From contig NZ_AP024322.1 of NCBI RefSeq assembly GCF_018408855.1, positions 2,232,001-2,296,000 of the forward strand: a stretch of DNA of 64,000 nt, given 5' to 3'. Source of the stretch: Caballeronia sp. NK8 (lineage in GTDB: Bacteria; Pseudomonadota; Gammaproteobacteria; Burkholderiales; Burkholderiaceae). Made by a program: the position numbers and the translations under genes. This document shows, piece after piece, positions 58,667-64,000 of the stretch. Every line of letters starts with the position of its first letter. Positions within the stretch are counted from its first letter, which is position 1. A model generated the notes under the pieces. The model had not been told where the DNA came from, did not search any database, and saw nothing but the letters and a program-made list of their open reading frames with translations.

Positions 58667-59983
58667 ATGACCAAGCTCCTGTCCTGGGGACGCTATCCCA
58701 AAGCGCCGCAGCAGCCGCATGCGGTCGCATGGCGCGACATGACCGCGCGCGTGCTGCGGGATGCCGCCGGGCCGGGCACCACCCTGCCCTTCGGCAACGG
58801 GCGCAGCTACGGCGACAGTTGCCTGGCCGCGTCGGGACATGTCGTGCAAATGCTGCCTCTCGACCGGGTCATCGATTTCGACCCGGAAACCGGCGTGCTG
58901 CGAGCGGAAGCTGGCATCACGCTCGAGCAGATTCTCGAAATCGCGATCCCGCAAGGCTGGATGCTGCCGGTCACGCCCGGCACCAAGTACGCCACGCTAG
59001 GGGGCGCGATCGCCAACGACGTGCACGGCAAGAATCATCATGTGCGCGGCACGTTCGGGCGGCACCTCAACGCGTTCTGTCTGTTACGCAGCGACGGCGC
59101 GGAAATGGTCTGCACACCTTCCAACCACGCGGCGCTGTGGGAAGCGACCATTGGCGGTCTCGGGCTGACGGGCATCGTCATCTGGGCGGAACTCCGGCTG
59201 ATTCCGGTGCGTTCGAGCCTCATAGACGTGACGAGCATCCGCTTCGGCAATCTCGACGAGTTTTTCGCGCTGTCCGAAGAACTCGATGCGCGGCACGAGT
59301 ACAGCGTCTCCTGGGTCGATTGCCTGAGCCGCGGCAGCGCGCTGGGACGTGGCATCTTCATGGTCGGCGATCATTCGATCCACGGCCGCCTCGAAGTCGA
59401 TCGCCGCAAAAAACACACGGTGCTCGTGACGCCGCCCTTCTCACCGATCAACGGCGCGACGCTGCGCGCGTTCAACGAACTTTATTTTCGCCGTCAACGC
59501 GACGATCGCGTATGGTCGCGTGTCGGCTACGACGGCTATTTCTATCCGCTCGACAGTCTGCTCCAGTGGAACCGAATCTACGGCCGCGCAGGCTTTCAGC
59601 AATACCAATGCGTCGTGCCGGGCGAATGCTCACGCGAAGCAATCCGCGCCATACTGCAGGCCATCTCGGCAAGCGGCACCGGCTCGTTTCTCGCGGTGCT
59701 GAAGCGCTGCGGAGACATTGCGTCGCCGGGACTGCTGTCGTTTCCGATGCCCGGCGCGTCGCTCGCGCTCGACTTTCCGCAGAACGGGGCGCGTAACGGC
59801 CCGTTGTTCGCCACGCTCGACCGAATCGTGCGGGAAGCAGGCGGCCGACTTTATCCGGCGAAGGACGCGCACATGTCAGGCTCGGACTTTCGCACGGCCT
59901 TTCCACGCTGGCAGGAATTGGAAGCGCTGCGCGATCCCGCGCTCTTGTCGCGCTTCTGGGAACGAGTGACCACATCATCATGA
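58667..59983 (+). CDS. DprE1-like FAD-dependent polyprenylphosphoryl-ribose oxidase
   Basis: 438 residues. The N-terminal FAD-binding (PCMH) domain has LPFGNGRSYGDSCL and PGTKYATLGGAIANDVHGKNHH. The C-terminal domain has FLAVLKRCGD and LSFPMPGASLALDFP. It resembles DprE1, which oxidises the ribose C2 of decaprenylphosphoryl-ribose, the first half of epimerisation to arabinose. At the place of Mycobacterium Cys387 (WNICVDF, from memory) it reads ASLALDF, an Ala. Its stop overlaps the reductase ATG (ATGA), consistent with an enzyme pair. Confidence 0.87.
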   Translation: MTKLLSWGRYPKAPQQPHAVAWRDMTARVLRDAAGPGTTLPFGNGRSYGDSCLAASGHVVQMLPLDRVIDFDPETGVLRAEAGITLEQILEIAIPQGWMLPVTPGTKYATLGGAIANDVHGKNHHVRGTFGRHLNAFCLLRSDGAEMVCTPSNHAALWEATIGGLGLTGIVIWAELRLIPVRSSLIDVTSIRFGNLDEFFALSEELDARHEYSVSWVDCLSRGSALGRGIFMVGDHSIHGRLEVDRRKKHTVLVTPPFSPINGATLRAFNELYFRRQRDDRVWSRVGYDGYFYPLDSLLQWNRIYGRAGFQQYQCVVPGECSREAIRAILQAISASGTGSFLAVLKRCGDIASPGLLSFPMPGASLALDFPQNGARNGPLFATLDRIVREAGGRLYPAKDAHMSGSDFRTAFPRWQELEALRDPALLSRFWERVTTSS

Positions 59984-60720
59984 AGAACATCGTCATCATC
60001 GGTGCGACGTCGGCGATTGCCATCGCCTGCGCACGCGTCTGGGCGGGCAAGGGCGCGCGCTTTTTCCTCGTCGCACGCAACGGCGAGCGGCTCGAACAGG
60101 TCGCCGCGGATCTCACCGCGCGTGGCGCAAAGCTCGCCGTGTGCCACCGGCTCGACGTCGACGATCTGAACGCGCATGCCGCAATGCTCACGCAATGCGT
60201 GGCAGAGCTCGTTTCGCTCGACGTCGTGTTGGTCGCGCCGGGCACGCTGCCCGATCAGAAAGCCTGCGAAGCCGATCCGGCCGTCGCGGTGCGCGAGTTC
60301 AGCACGAACGCTACCTCGCTGATTGCGCTGCTCACACCGCTCGCGAACACGCTCGAAGGCCAGCGTCACGGCGCGCTCGCGGTGATTTCGTCGGTCGCGG
60401 GCGATCGCGGACGGCCGTCGAACTATCTTTACGGCAGCGCAAAGGCGGCGCTTTCCGCGTTTCTCGAAGGCTTGCGCGCGCGGCTGTTCAAGGCGGGCGT
60501 CCACGTGCTGACCATCAAGCCGGGCTTCGTCGCCACGCCGATGACCGCCGGCCTGCCGCTGCCCGGGCCGCTCGTCGCTACACCTGACAAGGTCGCGAGC
60601 GATATCGTGCGCGGCATCGACAGGAAGAAGAACGTGCTTTATACGCCGTGGTTCTGGTGGGGCATCATGACGATCATCCGTAATGTGCCGCAGTTCCTGT
60701 TCAAACGAGCGTCCTTGTGA
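59980..60720 (+). CDS. DprE2-like short-chain reductase
   Basis: 246 residues. The nucleotide site is IIGATSAIAIACARVWAGKG, and the catalytic stretch has VISSVAGDRGRPSNYLYGSAKAAL (Ser, Tyr-x3-Lys). It probably reduces the keto intermediate from the DprE1-like enzyme to polyprenylphosphoryl-arabinose. C-terminal YTPWFWWGIMTIIRNVPQFLFKR is hydrophobic, as in DprE2 proteins that sit at the membrane. Coupled by overlap to both neighbours. Its 3' part is copied in the remnant 37668-38020. Confidence 0.87.
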   Translation: MKNIVIIGATSAIAIACARVWAGKGARFFLVARNGERLEQVAADLTARGAKLAVCHRLDVDDLNAHAAMLTQCVAELVSLDVVLVAPGTLPDQKACEADPAVAVREFSTNATSLIALLTPLANTLEGQRHGALAVISSVAGDRGRPSNYLYGSAKAALSAFLEGLRARLFKAGVHVLTIKPGFVATPMTAGLPLPGPLVATPDKVASDIVRGIDRKKNVLYTPWFWWGIMTIIRNVPQFLFKRASL

Positions 60721-62414
60721 GTGCATCGAAGGTGTCGCGTGGACAACTCACGTGGCATCATTTGCTGCTCGTGCTGGGCGTGTTCACGGTGGTCACCACG
60801 ACCGTTGGCGTGGTACGCCATTTCACGCCCGTGCCGCTCGGAGATCAGTGGGACGGCACGATCGGTTTCTATCTGCGCACCCAGCAGGATCCGCTCGGCG
60901 CCTGGTTCGAGCAGCACAACGAGCATCGCCTGATCTTTTCGCGCATTCTTTTCTATCTCGACGTCCGTTACTTCGGCGGCAGAAACGTTTCCTTGCTTGC
61001 GGCCAATATCGCGCTGACCGGCCTGATCGCGCTCACGATCGTGCATGTTGCGTTGAGCCGCATGGCGCTTTCGGGCGCTCGAAGGCTCGGTCTGACCGGG
61101 GCGACCCTCATCTTCACGTTCTCGTGGATGCAGTTCGAGAACTTCACGTGGGGGTTTCAGAATCAGTGGTTTGCTGTATGCCTCTTCGCCCTCTGGACAT
61201 TCGAAGCAGTCGAGCGATGCGCCGACCGGCTACGCTCGGGCGACCGTACGCAGGGGAACGGCTGGCTGCTGGCGGCGTGGCTCTGCGCGATCGCCGCCGC
61301 TATCTCGATGGCGAGCGGATTGCTCGCGATCGCCGTGGCGGCCATGCAAGCAGCGCACCGCCGCATCGGAGCCGCGCGCGTTGGCCTCACGCTTCTCGTC
61401 GGCGCCGCGACCTGGCTGCTGTACCTGCGCCACTGGCATCCTGCGGATGCGTCCTTTGATGCGCTCGCAGTCGCGCAGGGGCATCCGGTCCGCCTCGTCG
61501 AATATGTGCTGCTATATTTGGGCTCCGGCGGCTCACACACGCCTTTGGCGTATGCGGGCGCTTATGTCTGGGGCATCATCGTGGCATTGGCAGTGCTTGT
61601 GCAGGCGCTCGGGCTGTTCGTCAGCGCTGAACAGGCGCTCGGATCGCACATCGCGTTCGCCCTGTTCGGCACGGCCAACGCGCTGATGACGGCATCGGGA
61701 CGGCTCGTCTACGGCATGGAATCGGCGCTTGCGTCGCGCTATACGACCATTTCCCTGCTATGCGCCCTGACGCTAATGCTGTTCTCACTCGCCAATTCGA
61801 AGAGTGTGCGTGGCCGCCGCATGACCGTCCTGGCGGGGTGCATCGCGATCGCGACGCTCGTCGTGTTTCAGTGGCTCTCCCTGCGCGGCGGGGAAAACGA
61901 GCGATATGAACGCAACGTCAGCGGCCTCGCCCTGCGCGCACACGTGTACGATAGCGCGGTGACGAAGCCCGTCTATCCTTTCGAGGACCGGCTGATCCGG
62001 ACCGCCAAAGAGGCGGAAGCGGCCGGTCTGAGCATTTTCTCGCCGCATCAGAAGGATTTCTACGTTGCGCCCGCGCACGTTCCGGCGTCCGCGCGCTGTG
62101 ACGGCTACGTCGATCACGTTTGGCTCACCGGGACGTCGGGCATCTATGGCGCCTCCGGCTGGATCTACAATGCTGAGTCGCGGCAGGTGCCTAGGGACGT
62201 GATCGTGGTCAATCCGGACGGAGATTCGATCGGGACCGGCGTCAGCGGAGGCCCGCGCGACGACGTTCGCGCCATGCACGGCGACGATGCCCGCTTCTCT
62301 GCCTGGACCGCATTTTTCGCTGCGTCACCCGAATCCGTGTTCCGCGTGACGGGGCGGCTGAGCAACGGCACCTTCTGCTCGATGCTCGGCACCACCGTCG
62401 GACACACACCCTGA
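60717..62414 (+). CDS. GT-C-type membrane glycosyltransferase candidate
   Basis: A 565-residue polytopic protein with about ten to twelve helices. After the first helix it has PLGDQWDGTI, an acidic loop in the position of the GT-C catalytic Asp. NEHRLIFSRILFYLD follows. The last ~170 residues are a soluble, probably periplasmic domain (for example GVSGGPRDDVRAMHG). GTG start, overlapping the reductase stop (GTGA). Because it follows a polyprenylphosphoryl-arabinose-type set, I infer it uses that lipid donor to add arabinose to a surface glycan or protein. No close family is recognised, and the donor is inferred. Confidence 0.65.
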   Translation: MSASKVSRGQLTWHHLLLVLGVFTVVTTTVGVVRHFTPVPLGDQWDGTIGFYLRTQQDPLGAWFEQHNEHRLIFSRILFYLDVRYFGGRNVSLLAANIALTGLIALTIVHVALSRMALSGARRLGLTGATLIFTFSWMQFENFTWGFQNQWFAVCLFALWTFEAVERCADRLRSGDRTQGNGWLLAAWLCAIAAAISMASGLLAIAVAAMQAAHRRIGAARVGLTLLVGAATWLLYLRHWHPADASFDALAVAQGHPVRLVEYVLLYLGSGGSHTPLAYAGAYVWGIIVALAVLVQALGLFVSAEQALGSHIAFALFGTANALMTASGRLVYGMESALASRYTTISLLCALTLMLFSLANSKSVRGRRMTVLAGCIAIATLVVFQWLSLRGGENERYERNVSGLALRAHVYDSAVTKPVYPFEDRLIRTAKEAEAAGLSIFSPHQKDFYVAPAHVPASARCDGYVDHVWLTGTSGIYGASGWIYNAESRQVPRDVIVVNPDGDSIGTGVSGGPRDDVRAMHGDDARFSAWTAFFAASPESVFRVTGRLSNGTFCSMLGTTVGHTP

Positions 62415-62478
62415 TTGCGAAGGCGAGCCTTCGCGAATTGACGGAACCGAATTGACGCAATCAAACGACAACCAACGC

Positions 62479-63417
62479 ATGAAAGACACCCGTATCGTGC
62501 TTCCCGGCGGCGCAGGCCTCGTCGGCCAGAACCTCGTCGCCCGACTGAAGGCGCAGGGCTACCACAATCTCGTCGTACTCGACAAATTCCGCGCGAATCT
62601 CGGCATCCTGCGCGCGACGCATCCCGACGTGACGGCCATCTACGCGGACCTCGCCGAGCCCGGCGGCTGGGAGCAGCACTTCGAAGGCGCGGATGTCGTC
62701 GTGATGCTTCAGGCGCAGATCGGCGCGCCCACACTGGAGCCGTTCATCCGCAACAACATCACTGCGACGCGCCATGTGCTTGCGGCGATCAAGCAATACG
62801 AGGTGCCGTACACGGTGCACATCAGTTCGTCGGTGGTGAACTCCGTTGCGAACGATTTCTATACCGACACAAAACGTGAACAGGAAGAGATCGTGGTGGC
62901 CTCGGGCATCGACTGCGTCGTGCTCAGGCCCACGCTCATGTTTGGCTGGTTCGACCGCAAGCACCTTGGCTGGCTCTCGCGTTTCATGCAACGCGTGCCC
63001 GCGTTTCCGATTCCCGGCAGCGGCAAGTACATGCGCCAGCCGCTCTATGTCGGTGATTTCTGCAACGTGATCATCAGTTGCATCGACTCACGGATCAAGG
63101 GCTCGGCCTACAACATTTCGGGCCTTGAGCGAGTCGATTACATCGACATCATCCGTCAGATCAAACGCGCCACGCGCGCGCGCTGCGCCATCATCAAGAT
63201 TCCCTACGGTCTCTTCGATGTGCTGTTGCGCATCTACGCGATGTTCGACAAGAACCCGCCGTTCACCTCCGATCAGTTGAAAGCGCTCACCGCAGGCGAC
63301 GAATTCGAAGTGATCGACTGGCCGGGCATCTTCAGGATTCGCCCGACCCCGTTCGCGAACGCGATGGACGAAACCTTCAACGATCCCACCTACAGCCATA
63401 TTGCACTCGAGTTTTGA
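62479..63417 (+). CDS. NAD-dependent epimerase/dehydratase
   Basis: 312 residues from the ATG at 62479 (MKDTRIVLPGG); a TTG at 62452 is in frame. The NAD site reads VLPGGAGLVGQNLVARL. The usual Tyr-x3-Lys is present as YTDTKREQE. Later VLRPTLMFGWFDRKHLGWL and YVGDFCNVI resemble the extended SDR group acting on nucleotide sugars or lipid-linked sugars. The role is unclear; it lies between the GT-C gene and an amine-oxidoreductase gene. Confidence 0.8.
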   Translation: MKDTRIVLPGGAGLVGQNLVARLKAQGYHNLVVLDKFRANLGILRATHPDVTAIYADLAEPGGWEQHFEGADVVVMLQAQIGAPTLEPFIRNNITATRHVLAAIKQYEVPYTVHISSSVVNSVANDFYTDTKREQEEIVVASGIDCVVLRPTLMFGWFDRKHLGWLSRFMQRVPAFPIPGSGKYMRQPLYVGDFCNVIISCIDSRIKGSAYNISGLERVDYIDIIRQIKRATRARCAIIKIPYGLFDVLLRIYAMFDKNPPFTSDQLKALTAGDEFEVIDWPGIFRIRPTPFANAMDETFNDPTYSHIALEF

Positions 63418-63430
63418 GCGGAACGAGAAC

Positions 63431-64000
63431 ATGAGCGGAGAACGCATCGCAGTACTCGGAGCCGGGCCAATGGGTCTCGGCGCCGCCTACCAACTGGTGA
63501 AGGACGGCAAGCGGCCTGTCATCTTCGAAGCTGACGATCGCGTCGGCGGCATGGCGGCATGCTTCGATTTCAGTGGATTGTCGATCGAACGCTACTACCA
63601 TTTCCATGCGATCTCGGATCACGCATTCCTTAAGGTGCTCGACGAACTCGGGCTCGCCGACAAGATGCAGTGGCGTGAAACGAAGATGGGCTACTACTAC
63701 CAGGGCCGCGTGCAGGCGTGGGGCAATCCGGTCGCGCTGCTGAAGTTCAAGGGGCTTTCGTTCGTCGCGAAATTCCGCTATGGACTACACGCTTTTCTTT
63801 CGACCAAGCGCAACGACTGGAAGCCGCTGGATAAAGTGGAAGCGACCGGCTGGATTCGCCGCTGGATCGGCGAGGAAGCATGGGAAGTGCTGTGGCGGCG
63901 TCTGTTCGACTACAAGTTCTACGACTACGGGTACAACTTGTCCGCGGCGTGGATTTGGAGCCGGATTCGGCGCATCGGCCGCTCGCGCTATAACCTCTTC
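63431..64000 (+). CDS. FAD-dependent oxidoreductase, N-terminal part (cut by window end)
   Basis: The frame is open from the ATG at 63431 through the window end (190 codons). It begins IAVLGAGPMGLGAAYQLV, a GxGxxG dinucleotide-binding loop, followed by FEADDRVGGMAACFDFSG, as in protoporphyrinogen-oxidase/amine-oxidoreductase or UDP-galactopyranose-mutase-like proteins. Such proteins often accompany polyprenyl-linked sugar genes. The product cannot be settled from the part seen. Confidence 0.8.
   Translation, partial: MSGERIAVLGAGPMGLGAAYQLVKDGKRPVIFEADDRVGGMAACFDFSGLSIERYYHFHAISDHAFLKVLDELGLADKMQWRETKMGYYYQGRVQAWGNPVALLKFKGLSFVAKFRYGLHAFLSTKRNDWKPLDKVEATGWIRRWIGEEAWEVLWRRLFDYKFYDYGYNLSAAWIWSRIRRIGRSRYNLF

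Overview
The window reads as chromosomal DNA of a Burkholderia sensu lato bacterium (Burkholderia, Paraburkholderia or Caballeronia). The grounds are the very high G+C of most of it, the urease operon, the waaA-KdoO-waaC lipid A/inner-core set and a cepacian-type exopolysaccharide operon. This is a judgement from gene content, not a database match.

Layout. (1) 1-3178, plus strand: the 3' end of ureC, then ureE, ureF and ureG. (2) 3188-8004, minus strand: waaA, a Kdo hydroxylase, waaC, and a phosphomannomutase/phosphoglucomutase with its own terminator. (3) 8463-13945, plus strand: Wzx-type flippase, GT2, GT4, galE and a WecA/MraY-type initiating transferase. The probable Wzy polymerase lies at 16318-17640. 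Between them, on the minus strand, are a dienelactone hydrolase and an overlapping pair made of an ImmA/IrrE-type metalloprotease and a two-helix membrane protein. (4) 17634-18598: a lipoprotein and a small exported protein. (5) 18633-29300: exopolysaccharide operon on the minus strand (manC, WcaJ-type transferase, Wza, Wzc), then a GDP-mannose Nudix hydrolase flanked by two paralogous GlxA/AraC-type regulators. (6) 29343-36947: PAP2 phosphatase, LysR regulator, and a minus-strand O-antigen-type group (GT9-like, FlaA1/WbpM-like, WbpL-like, WbpK-like, GT2). (7) About 37.1-57.2 kb: an A+T-richer, gene-poor, decayed island. It holds an IS110 transposase lacking its first catalytic Asp, a frameshifted IS30, a KorB/ParB-like protein with two similar HTH units, two related NERD-like proteins, a tyrosine recombinase with an added C-terminal HTH, an intact and a decayed vapBC locus, a 56-bp mini-element and short dispersed palindromes. 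(8) 57239-64000, plus strand: a HAD-UbiA fusion, DprE1-like oxidase, DprE2-like reductase, GT-C-type membrane protein, an epimerase and a cut-off FAD oxidoreductase. These look like a polyprenyl-phosphate-arabinose pathway.

How it fits together. The window encodes surface glycans. It contains three different initiating sugar-phosphate transferases (12836, 22152, 33905), which suggests at least three lipid-linked glycan routes, and it shares sugar-nucleotide enzymes (manC, PMM/PGM, galE). The left edge of the island (37124-38020) is a decayed second copy of the HAD-UbiA...reductase operon whose intact copy starts the right flank. The island therefore separates two generations of the same operon.
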